Positions 1 through 5,906 of a stretch of 8,912 nucleotides of DNA are shown one piece after another. A program made the translations under genes and the position numbers. Source of the stretch: an uncultured Rhodospirillaceae bacterium. Lineage in GTDB: Bacteria; Pseudomonadota; Alphaproteobacteria; RF32; CAG-239. The notes below the pieces were generated by a model. That model was not told the DNA's origin, searched no databases, and was given only the letters and a program-made list of their open reading frames with translations. Where the stretch lies: the NCBI GenBank assembly GCA_900320035.1, contig ONQU01000082.1:1-8912 (forward strand). Reading direction: 5' to 3'. The stretch's first letter is position 1. Each line of letters starts with the position of its first letter.

Positions 1-384
1 TGGCATCGTTTCTATACCTTCCCAGCTCAATCGACAGCACCTGGCGGCAATTACGATGTTGATTATAAGTGGAAAGATGCGTGGACAATTTCACTCGGTC
101 AAGAATATTATGCTAATGAAAACTGGACATTACGTGCCGGAACGGCTTGGGACCAGTCGCCGTCGGCCGGTAACACACACCGTACCAATCGTATTCCGGA
201 TACCGACCGTATTTGGCTTTCAGCCGGTGCCAGCTATATAACCGGAAATCACCAGTTTGATTTAGGCTATGCGCATTTGTTTATGATGCATGGTCGTTCA
301 CGCGGTGTATCCGATAATGATTTGGACGTGAAATATCATAATCACAGCAACATGTTTGCTTTCCAATATCAGTATAAATTCTAG
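1..384 (+). CDS. Outer membrane long-chain fatty acid transporter, FadL/OmpP1/TodX family (C-terminal part)
   Basis: The gene enters from the left edge, so its start and signal peptide are not visible; 127 residues and a TAG stop remain, against roughly 400 to 450 residues for the family. FadL proteins are outer-membrane beta-barrels that bind and pass long-chain fatty acids or other hydrophobic compounds. The visible part shows the alternating strands of the last barrel segments. Typical FadL spacing is seen in WKDAWTISLGQEYY, then LRAGTAWDQSP, an arginine followed by IPDTDRIWLSAGASY, and DLGYAHLFM. The final residues YQYKF end in phenylalanine, the usual C-terminal signal for BAM-dependent barrel insertion. 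It converges on the nagB-like operon, with a hairpin terminator between them. Assignment to the family is firm; the substrate cannot be read from this fragment, and aromatic hydrocarbon transport is also known in the family. Confidence 0.85.
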   Translation, partial: WHRFYTFPAQSTAPGGNYDVDYKWKDAWTISLGQEYYANENWTLRAGTAWDQSPSAGNTHRTNRIPDTDRIWLSAGASYITGNHQFDLGYAHLFMMHGRSRGVSDNDLDVKYHNHSNMFAFQYQYKF

Positions 385-398
385 TTAATGCTGATGCT

Positions 399-437
399 AA
401 AAAATCTCCGTCGGTTCGTTCCGGCGGAGATTTTTTT
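399..437. terminator. Bidirectional intrinsic terminator between fadL-like gene and nagB
   Basis: A 16-base-pair stem with a six-base loop (TTCGTT) is flanked by a run of six A on the left and seven T on the right. The core is TCTCCGTCGG pairing with CCGGCGGAGA, with one T-G wobble. Because the A-tract becomes a T-tract on the other strand, the same hairpin can end transcripts from both converging genes. It lies 14 bases after the fadL-like stop and 24 bases beyond the nagB stop. Confidence 0.9.
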
Positions 438-461
438 GTGTTTAGTATTTATATGCAAAAA

Positions 462-1253
462 TTAAAATTTAGCCAGATCAATTTCCTTAAAATAACTGAC
501 TGTTTTCGCATCAAGCTGTACAGTCGCCGCTTCATCGCAAGCAAAAATACCATGCTGATGCTGTTGTAATACGCTCACCGGCCATACATGCGTTATTCCG
601 CCCTCAATGGCATTTTTCACCGCCGTCGCTTTAACTTTTCCCGAAGCCAAAATCATCACTTCCGCCGCATCCATCATGGTGGCAATTCCGATAGTCAGCA
701 CCATTGGCGGCACTTTTGATACATCATAATCAAAAAAGCGTGAATTAGCCCGCAAAGTACTCGGGGTTAATAACTTCGCCCGTGTACGTGAATTGAGTGA
801 TGAATAAGGCTCGTTAAAAGCTATATGTCCATCTTCTCCGACACCGCCGATAAACAAATCCACCCCGCCGGCCTCAGCAATTGCTTTTTCATAGTTAGCG
901 CACTCTTTAGCAAAATTCTTGGTCAAACCGTCTAAAAAATGCACATGTTCTTTTTTTATATTCACATATTTAAGGAATTTATCCCATAAATAATATTGAA
1001 AGCCGTGTTCATCACCTGCTCCCATACCGACATATTCACCCATACCGAAGAACACTACATTTTCAAAAGAAACCTTACGTTCTTTATAATAGCGCGCTAA
1101 AATTTCAAACATACCGAGCGGTGTTGAACCCGACGGCAACCCCATAACAAAAGGTTTTTTTTGGGTTGGATGATGTTTATTGATGCGGTAGACAACATAA
1201 TCTGCCGCCCATTGTGATAAACTGTCATAATCCGGTTTAATAATAACACGCAT
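462..1253 (-). CDS. nagB: NagB-family glucosamine-6-phosphate deaminase homologue with altered catalytic position 72
   Basis: NagB converts glucosamine-6-phosphate to fructose-6-phosphate and ammonia in the cytoplasm. The 263 residues align with E. coli NagB (266 residues) with few gaps. Seen here: the sugar-phosphate loop LPSGSTP (39-45), GGVGEDGHIAFNEP (136-149) with Asp141, His143 and Glu148, NSRFF with Arg172, and Lys208. The residues I recall as the E. coli allosteric GlcNAc6P site (Ser151, Ser152, Arg158, Lys160, Tyr254) are also present. However, the family motif FNMDEY reads FGMGEY, so the general base Asp72 is Gly and Asn70 is Gly, and the following HPESY segment has become HGFQY. 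Deaminase activity is therefore doubtful; a changed substrate or a sensing role is possible. The ATG has a good ribosome site (AAGGAGA, five-base spacer). It is the last gene of the operon, 18 bases after slyX, and nagA is not nearby. Confidence 0.85.
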   Translation of the reverse strand: MRVIIKPDYDSLSQWAADYVVYRINKHHPTQKKPFVMGLPSGSTPLGMFEILARYYKERKVSFENVVFFGMGEYVGMGAGDEHGFQYYLWDKFLKYVNIKKEHVHFLDGLTKNFAKECANYEKAIAEAGGVDLFIGGVGEDGHIAFNEPYSSLNSRTRAKLLTPSTLRANSRFFDYDVSKVPPMVLTIGIATMMDAAEVMILASGKVKATAVKNAIEGGITHVWPVSVLQQHQHGIFACDEAATVQLDAKTVSYFKEIDLAKF

Positions 1254-1271
1254 TGTTCTCTCCTTAAGTTG

Positions 1272-1481
1272 TTAGTAGTGCGGCGGAGGTGTTTCCTCAT
1301 TTAAAGGCTTAACCACATCAGTTTCCAAGGCACTTTGCAATATCAGGTTCTGTCTTTGTAAATGCTCAATAATCTTCCCCTGTTTAATGACCATCTCGCT
1401 TAACTCATCCACCGCCTTTTGCATATGAGAAATTTCTATTTCAACATCAATCAAACGCTGATTTAAATCTTCATTATCCAT
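1272..1481 (-). CDS. slyX: SlyX family protein
   Basis: A 69-residue protein starting at ATG. An in-frame TTG directly upstream (1482-1484) is the only alternative start and would add one residue. Residues about 4 to 50 form a heptad-patterned helix (LIDVEIEISHMQKAVDEL and onward) expected to make a coiled coil. The C-terminus is EETPPPHY, the hallmark ending of SlyX and identical to the end of the E. coli protein. SlyX is a small cytoplasmic protein of unknown molecular function. The ATG overlaps the stop of the upstream MORN gene by one base (TGATG), which points to translational coupling, and AAGGGA lies about eight bases before it. Family membership is very secure from the tail and length; no function should be inferred from the position between a MORN protein and a NagB homologue. 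Confidence 0.92.
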   Translation of the reverse strand: MDNEDLNQRLIDVEIEISHMQKAVDELSEMVIKQGKIIEHLQRQNLILQSALETDVVKPLNEETPPPHY

Positions 1482-3661
1482 CAAAAACTTCCCTTTAAAT
1501 AGCTACCCACTGTTTTTTGAATACCCAAATATTTATCCATTTCTTCTTTTTCATAGGCACGCGAATCAATCCGACTAAGCAGCGCCTCTTTTTCTGCTTC
1601 CGACATTTCAACCGCCTTCCCGCTTTCATCATAGCGCAAATATTTTTGTCGCTGATCTTGCCGTACTAATTCAATTACTTTGTTGCCGTCGCGGTCATAT
1701 TCGCGATAATCTATACCATTCCACACACCATGGCGATACATTTTTTCTTGATAGATACCGCCGTCCTCAAAATACGTTTTTCGCCATCCTTCCGGCATAT
1801 TATCCTTAAATTCTTGCACAAATAATTTACGTCCGCTCGGATAATATCCAACCACTTCACCTTGTGCTTCACCTTTAACATAAGGAATGGTTGTTGTTAA
1901 GTGTCCGTCGGCATCGTAAAAGCGTACTACCCCATCCAATTCATCCGCAACATACGTTGCCGTCATATAAGGCTCACCATTCAAATCATAAGCAGTATAT
2001 GATCCATCTAGTTTTCCTTGTTTAATATCCTGAACTTCGTCAACTTGATTAACACCGGCGTAATAAGTGCGAATTGTACCGTCTAAAATGCCATTACGAT
2101 ATGGCAATTCACGGCTTTTTGAACCATCTTCATTATACACAATCAAAATACCGTTCAATTTATCGGTTTGCAAGGTTCCGCTCTCATCAAAAGTCAACTG
2201 GCTCGGTGTTTTATCATCAAGCGGTTGCAATTTATATTTCGGATTGCCGTTCTCATAATAGCCGGTCCCCGAACCCTGAAAAACACCATCTTTAAAATCA
2301 AGCGAAGAAACCAAGTTACCAAAACGATCTCGTTGTTCAACCGTGCCGGAAATTTTGCCATTCACATACGGCACCACATCACGAATCGTACGCCCATCCG
2401 GCCGATAACTGATAACATCACCCTCCGCCACACCATTAACAAACTCGGCCTGCTGAATGCGCCGACCGTTTTCATCATAAAGCACCGCCGTACCATTAAC
2501 CATACCATTAACATAATTTACCGTCAGCTTAATATTGCCGTTTTCATAATACTCGGCAAATTGCCCTTCAAGTTGATTATTTTTAAACGTTGCTTCACTT
2601 TGTTTACGACCATTGGCATAATAAAACACCTCTTGCCCATTTTTAGCACCATTAACAAATTGTGTTTGCGCCTGCAATTTACCATCTTCATAATACATTT
2701 CGGCATCACCATTTAAAACCCCTTGCTCATAAGGCAATTTGGCATAAATATTACCATTATCATGATATAAAGTCATTATTCCTTGCAAACGATCATTCTG
2801 ATATTGTGCTTCTACGATTTTAGCACCGTTAACTTTATATTTCTGGTATAAACCTTGCCGTAAATTATCCCTAAATGTCACCAATTCACGCAATTGCTTA
2901 TTGTTGTAATAGGTTTTGGTTTCCCCTTCCAAAGCATCGGCTTTATAATTTATTTCCGCCTGAATATTACCATTTTTGAAATAGTTAAGCTGTTTACCTT
3001 CAAATAATCCATTAACATAATTACTCACTTCCAACAACTCACCGGTTTCGTAATACACTTGCTCCAGACCTTCAGAACGCCCATTAACAACCGAAGTCTC
3101 AGAACGTAAGGCACCGCTTTCATAATATTCGACAACCTTGCCGTTAACAACACCATTATCATCAAAGTCTATGGTATAGCGCACCTGCCCGTTCGGATAA
3201 TAACCAAATTCGCGACCAATCTGGACATTATTTTTAAATTGTGCTTTGCTGAGTAATTTAGCGTTTTCATCATAAGCTTTTGCTTCACCGTTCAGTTGAT
3301 CATTTTGATAGGTGTAAACCTTATCTAATCGACCATCTTTAGTGTAAACCTTAGTTTCTCCATTTTGTTGGTCATCAACATACATTGCCTCCGATTTCAC
3401 GGCCCCGTTGCTGTAATACGTCACCACCACACCATTACGGCCACCATTTTTATAGGGCGTTTCCGTGTGTACTTTACCATTAGCATAATAGGTCCGACTT
3501 ATACCATCTTCATGATGCTCAGCCGTTAATGTATCATCAATATCTGCCGGTTTCTCATATAGGGAACCGCCACCAAGTGCCGGAAAAAGATTGAATTTTA
3601 AGCCGATGGCAACAATCGCCACAATAACAACAAGAAAAACCAAGCCAATCTTATTTTTCAT
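1481..3661 (-). CDS. Membrane-anchored MORN_2/YwqK-like repeat protein, about 25 repeats
   Basis: A 726-residue protein. Residues 5-24 are a single hydrophobic segment after MKNK, either an uncleaved signal anchor or a signal peptide without an obvious cleavage site; there is no cysteine for a lipobox. Most of the chain should then lie in the periplasm. Residues 54-649 are 24 tandem units, mostly 24 residues long, followed by a degenerate unit, with consensus near xxxxYYxNGxxxxxxxYxNGxxxG. This is the MORN_2 type, found in proteins often labelled YwqK antitoxin; no toxin partner is seen here, so that label should not be read as function. One unit (464-504) is 41 residues long and looks like a full repeat fused to a half repeat. 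The tail (about 680-726) is charged, probably helical and not repeated. The ATG follows GGGGAGA by six bases. It is the first gene of the operon with slyX and nagB. Function unknown; binding or scaffolding is a guess. Confidence 0.88.
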   Translation of the reverse strand: MKNKIGLVFLVVIVAIVAIGLKFNLFPALGGGSLYEKPADIDDTLTAEHHEDGISRTYYANGKVHTETPYKNGGRNGVVVTYYSNGAVKSEAMYVDDQQNGETKVYTKDGRLDKVYTYQNDQLNGEAKAYDENAKLLSKAQFKNNVQIGREFGYYPNGQVRYTIDFDDNGVVNGKVVEYYESGALRSETSVVNGRSEGLEQVYYETGELLEVSNYVNGLFEGKQLNYFKNGNIQAEINYKADALEGETKTYYNNKQLRELVTFRDNLRQGLYQKYKVNGAKIVEAQYQNDRLQGIMTLYHDNGNIYAKLPYEQGVLNGDAEMYYEDGKLQAQTQFVNGAKNGQEVFYYANGRKQSEATFKNNQLEGQFAEYYENGNIKLTVNYVNGMVNGTAVLYDENGRRIQQAEFVNGVAEGDVISYRPDGRTIRDVVPYVNGKISGTVEQRDRFGNLVSSLDFKDGVFQGSGTGYYENGNPKYKLQPLDDKTPSQLTFDESGTLQTDKLNGILIVYNEDGSKSRELPYRNGILDGTIRTYYAGVNQVDEVQDIKQGKLDGSYTAYDLNGEPYMTATYVADELDGVVRFYDADGHLTTTIPYVKGEAQGEVVGYYPSGRKLFVQEFKDNMPEGWRKTYFEDGGIYQEKMYRHGVWNGIDYREYDRDGNKVIELVRQDQRQKYLRYDESGKAVEMSEAEKEALLSRIDSRAYEKEEMDKYLGIQKTVGSYLKGSF
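1715..3502 (-). repeat. Tandem array of 72-base coding repeats (MORN_2-like units)
   Basis: Twenty-four consecutive units encode 24 residues each. Exceptions are three units of 25 residues (starting at residues 150, 415 and 529) and one of 41 (464-504). Each unit carries an aromatic pair followed by an NG or DG turn, and ends in a Gly of the type NG, EG or QG. Units differ widely at the DNA level, so the array looks old and diverged rather than freshly amplified. Confidence 0.9.
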
Positions 3662-3864
3662 CCTCTATCTCCCCAACCAAATAATAAGTTAGTTCCTAAT
3701 TAGCACGAAAAATCATATTCTTCAAGCATAATCACTATCTTTAAGCAATTTTTTTATCCTCTTTCATTCTGGTAATCCGTCATATCTATTGAAATACGAG
3801 TGAGTATGATTATCTCATCAGTGTATAATTCTAATTATCAAGTACTGCAACAAAGGAGAAATCT
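3662..3864. promoter_or_regulatory. Divergent intergenic region between MORN operon and exported repeat protein
   Basis: This 203-base AT-rich stretch separates two genes read in opposite directions and must hold the promoters of both if they are not read through from elsewhere. For the plus-strand gene a TATAAT is visible. For the minus-strand operon the best I see is TATGAT (complement of 3712-3717) without a convincing -35, so that promoter is not assigned. I see no small ORF, RNA gene or clear operator in it. Confidence 0.5.
3824..3829 (+). promoter_or_regulatory. Candidate -10 box (TATAAT) for the exported repeat protein gene
   Basis: A perfect TATAAT lies 35 bases before the ATG, preceded by TG. 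The sequence at -35 spacing (TGAGTA, 3801-3806) matches the sigma70 consensus poorly, and the better TTGAAA at 3789-3794 is too far away at 29 bases. The predicted transcript start would be near 3836, leaving a leader of about 29 bases with AAGGAG at 3853-3858. Confidence 0.45.
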
Positions 3865-4236
3865 ATGCGTAAATTCAATAACCTGCTTTTAGCTTCATCG
3901 GCTTTATGTATATGTTTTATTGCTACTGAAGCAACGGCTCGGACAGCAGCCTATCATCCCAATAGTGTCACCGCTCATACAAATGTTAGCGCTGAACCCA
4001 TGCAAACTGCTCCGACACCGCAGTCAAACGGTATGTGGAAAAAAACTAAGGATGTTACCAGTGATGTTTGGGATGGCACTAAAGAAGTGACGAGTGATGT
4101 TTGGGACGGCACGAAGGAAGTGACAAGCGATGTTTGGGACGGTACTAAGAAAATGGGTAGCGATGTGCGTGAGGCTGTTAGTGGCAATAATGATGCTCCA
4201 ACAACAACGCCCGCAGCCTCTCACACGCAACAATAA
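3865..4236 (+). CDS. Small exported protein with 11-residue VTSDVWDGTKE repeats
   Basis: I do not recognise this 123-residue protein as a named family. Residues 1-25 form a typical Sec signal peptide: MRK, a hydrophobic core, then ATA for cleavage after Ala25; no lipobox fits. Residues 26-53 are polar and probably flexible. Residues 64-96 are three consecutive copies of an 11-residue unit, VTSDVWDGTKE (last copy ends in K), with a half unit before (WKKTKD) and a degraded unit after (MGSDVREAV). Eleven-residue periodicity is known from amphipathic helices that lie on membranes or protect proteins, such as apolipoprotein, synuclein and LEA-type repeats, and a helical surface-binding role is my inference. 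The tail is rich in Thr, Ala, Pro and Gln. The mature protein is expected in the periplasm or outside. The ATG follows AAGGAG by six bases, and the gene stands alone with its own terminator. Confidence 0.85.
   Translation: MRKFNNLLLASSALCICFIATEATARTAAYHPNSVTAHTNVSAEPMQTAPTPQSNGMWKKTKDVTSDVWDGTKEVTSDVWDGTKEVTSDVWDGTKKMGSDVREAVSGNNDAPTTTPAASHTQQ
4054..4152 (+). repeat. Three tandem 33-base coding repeats
   Basis: Units at 4054-4086, 4087-4119 and 4120-4152 each encode VTSDVWDGTK plus E or K. Between units 1 and 2 all five base differences are synonymous. Between units 2 and 3 four of five are synonymous, and the fifth changes Glu to Lys. A fourth, diverged unit follows (4153-4185). The pattern indicates an older duplication kept under selection for protein sequence. 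Confidence 0.92.
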
Positions 4237-4255
4237 CATATTACAAATATGCGTT

Positions 4256-4288
4256 AAAATGCTTGATAAAAATATCAAGCATTTTTTT
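4256..4288. terminator. Intrinsic terminator after the exported repeat protein gene
   Basis: AAAATGCTTGATA pairs perfectly with TATCAAGCATTTT around an AAAA loop, and the T-run continues on the plus strand (seven T, then ATTTT). It starts 20 bases after the stop codon. Read on the minus strand the hairpin ends in only four T, so it may also end the lnt operon transcript, but less strongly. Confidence 0.85.
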
Positions 4289-4307
4289 ATTTTGCGACCG
4301 ATAACTC

Positions 4308-4337
4308 TATTAATATTAATATTAATATTTATATTTA
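4308..4337. repeat. Hexanucleotide tandem repeat at the end of lnt
   Basis: Five consecutive six-base units: three TATTAA followed by two TATTTA. The last unit supplies the complement of the lnt stop codon (TTA at 4335-4337, read as TAA on the minus strand). The tract is pure A/T and lies between the terminator hairpin and lnt. Confidence 0.8.
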
Positions 4338-5906
4338 TTTCGTTTGTAACAAAGATTGCAGTTTGTTAATGAGCCACGCAAGCAATAACAAGCCAAAAGC
4401 CATACCGAGCGGAATAGCATTACCATATTCTCCGAACCAGGTATCGTGAGCTAAATCCAACTTAACCGCCGTATCTTTAAAACCACGCCACCCCAACTCC
4501 AATTTTGCCGGAACTTCTCCGTATGGCGTAATCACCGCGCTAATACCGCTGTTAGCACTTCTAACAACCGTCATGCCTTCTTCTACCGCACGCATTTGCG
4601 CAGCAACCAAATGCTGATACGGACCGGCGCTTTGACCATACCAACCATCATTAGTCAACACCACCATCCATTTTGGCTTATCCTCTTTACGCACCACATC
4701 ATCGGAAAAAATAACTTCATAACAAATCAACGGTGCAAATTCCGGATAACCGTCTAATGTAATTGTCTTAAATTGTTCTCCGCGACCAAATTCGGCCACT
4801 GTATTGGTTAGCGGATGCACCCACTCCGGCAGATATTGACGTAGTGGAATATACTCACCAAACGGTACCAAATGATGTTTATCATACAAATTCAGCACCT
4901 GTGTTTTACGGTTAATCACCGCGAGCGAATTATAAGGCACATAGCCTTCGTTGGTTATTTCATAGCGTAGCAAACCGGTGATAAGATATCCGTGTTTAGG
5001 CACCGCACGCACCAGTCTCTGCCTATGTTTTTCATCTCTGGTTAAATCAAACGGTGAAGCGGTTTCACCCCAAAAAACAAAATCAATATGCCGATTATCT
5101 TTTTGCGTACTTAACTCAAAATAGTCGTTAAAATTATTTTCTGCCGTATCTTTACCCCATTTCATACTTTGCGGAATACTCGGTTGCACGAGGCGCACCA
5201 TAATTTCCTCCCCGCTGGAAGTGGTATCAATATGCGCTAAAACAAAAGCACCGTATTCCCACAGCAGGACAAAACCAAACAATGATAAAAGCGGCCAAAA
5301 CAACCTTTTCTTAGTAGGTTTTAACAACCACATCACCGGTAGCGACGCCAACAAAATAACCACCATCGATAAACCGTAAGTACCCCACCACGCTAAAGTT
5401 TGCAACAGTGCCGGTCGCAAGGCTAAGACCGAACTGACCGGATTCCATGGAAAGCCGGTGAATATAAAACTGCGTAGCCATTCCGCGCTAAAAAACCAAA
5501 AAGCGATAAACAGACACATCTTGGCCGCTACATTTTTACCGAATTTAGTTGCCCAAAAGGGTAAAATCGTAAATAAACCAAAAACCGCACCATTTAAAAT
5601 CAATACCGGCGGATAAAGAATGCCTGTTGTTTTAACATCAACCAATAAAGCATTGCCAATCCAATAAAAACCGCAGGCAAAATAACCAAAACCGAACCAA
5701 TAGCCAATGGCCGCCAAATGTTTGCCACTATTGCTTTGCATGCACAACCATAAAGCTAAGGAAAAAGCCACCAACACAGCCCAAAACTGGTACATCGGTG
5801 GCAATGCCAACGCTAAAATTGCACCGCATATAAGAGCTAAAGTTTTATGTTTTGAGCGTAAAAAATCAATTATTTTCAGCGCCAGTTGTTTTAGTTTCTG
5901 GTTCAT
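4335..5906 (-). CDS. lnt: Apolipoprotein N-acyltransferase
   Basis: Lnt transfers an acyl chain from a phospholipid to the N-terminal cysteine of apolipoproteins in the inner membrane, the last step of lipoprotein maturation in Gram-negative bacteria. The 523-residue length fits the family (E. coli 512). Residues about 20 to 225 hold the N-terminal membrane segments, residues about 235 to 485 the periplasmic nitrilase-like domain, and residues about 495 to 515 the C-terminal membrane helix. The catalytic triad is visible: Glu281 in FWGETASP, Lys343 in YDKHHLVPFGEY and Cys395 in LICYEVIF. FPWNP (152-156) and NDGWYGQSAGPYQH (419-432) are also typical. The ATG lies inside the end of corC, giving a 41-base overlap, with only a weak ribosome site (AAAAAG); translation is probably coupled to corC. 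It is the last gene of the operon. Confidence 0.96.
   Translation of the reverse strand: MNQKLKQLALKIIDFLRSKHKTLALICGAILALALPPMYQFWAVLVAFSLALWLCMQSNSGKHLAAIGYWFGFGYFACGFYWIGNALLVDVKTTGILYPPVLILNGAVFGLFTILPFWATKFGKNVAAKMCLFIAFWFFSAEWLRSFIFTGFPWNPVSSVLALRPALLQTLAWWGTYGLSMVVILLASLPVMWLLKPTKKRLFWPLLSLFGFVLLWEYGAFVLAHIDTTSSGEEIMVRLVQPSIPQSMKWGKDTAENNFNDYFELSTQKDNRHIDFVFWGETASPFDLTRDEKHRQRLVRAVPKHGYLITGLLRYEITNEGYVPYNSLAVINRKTQVLNLYDKHHLVPFGEYIPLRQYLPEWVHPLTNTVAEFGRGEQFKTITLDGYPEFAPLICYEVIFSDDVVRKEDKPKWMVVLTNDGWYGQSAGPYQHLVAAQMRAVEEGMTVVRSANSGISAVITPYGEVPAKLELGWRGFKDTAVKLDLAHDTWFGEYGNAIPLGMAFGLLLLAWLINKLQSLLQTK

Noticed and set aside
56..241. Plus-strand frame inside the fadL-like fragment
   Set aside because: It is in a different frame from the FadL-family sequence, which runs unbroken from base 1 to the TAG stop.
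1097..1300. Minus-strand frame overlapping the start of nagB and the end of slyX
   Set aside because: It is out of frame with two conserved genes, has no family features, and is best explained as a shadow frame.
2168..2716. Open frame of 182 codons on the plus strand inside the MORN gene
   Set aside because: It lies antisense to the repeat array. Repeated codons leave the opposite strand open over many units, and the product is a low-complexity Ile/Thr/Asn-rich sequence with no recognisable domain and no ribosome site.
1481..3661. Toxin-antitoxin system suggested by the YwqK antitoxin name
   Set aside because: The name is carried over in databases for MORN_2 proteins. The neighbours are SlyX and a NagB homologue, neither of them a toxin family, and the protein is a long membrane-anchored repeat protein.
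3801..3817. Possible operator, TGAG(9 bases)CTCA, upstream of the exported protein gene
   Set aside because: The arms are only four bases long and extend poorly; this is expected by chance in AT-rich DNA.
3865..3939. Lipoprotein signal peptide in the exported repeat protein
   Set aside because: Cysteines at residues 15 and 17 lie inside the hydrophobic core and lack the L-[AS]-[GA]-C pattern, while ATA before residue 26 fits a signal peptidase I site.
4054..4185. CRISPR-like array of 33-base repeats
   Set aside because: The repeats are directly adjacent without spacers, stay in frame within a gene, and differ at third codon positions, so they are coding tandem repeats.
3975..4278. Minus-strand open frames across the exported repeat protein gene
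   Set aside because: They mirror the 33-base repeats on the other strand, have no ribosome site or recognisable domain, and overlap a well-supported gene with signal peptide, ribosome site and terminator.
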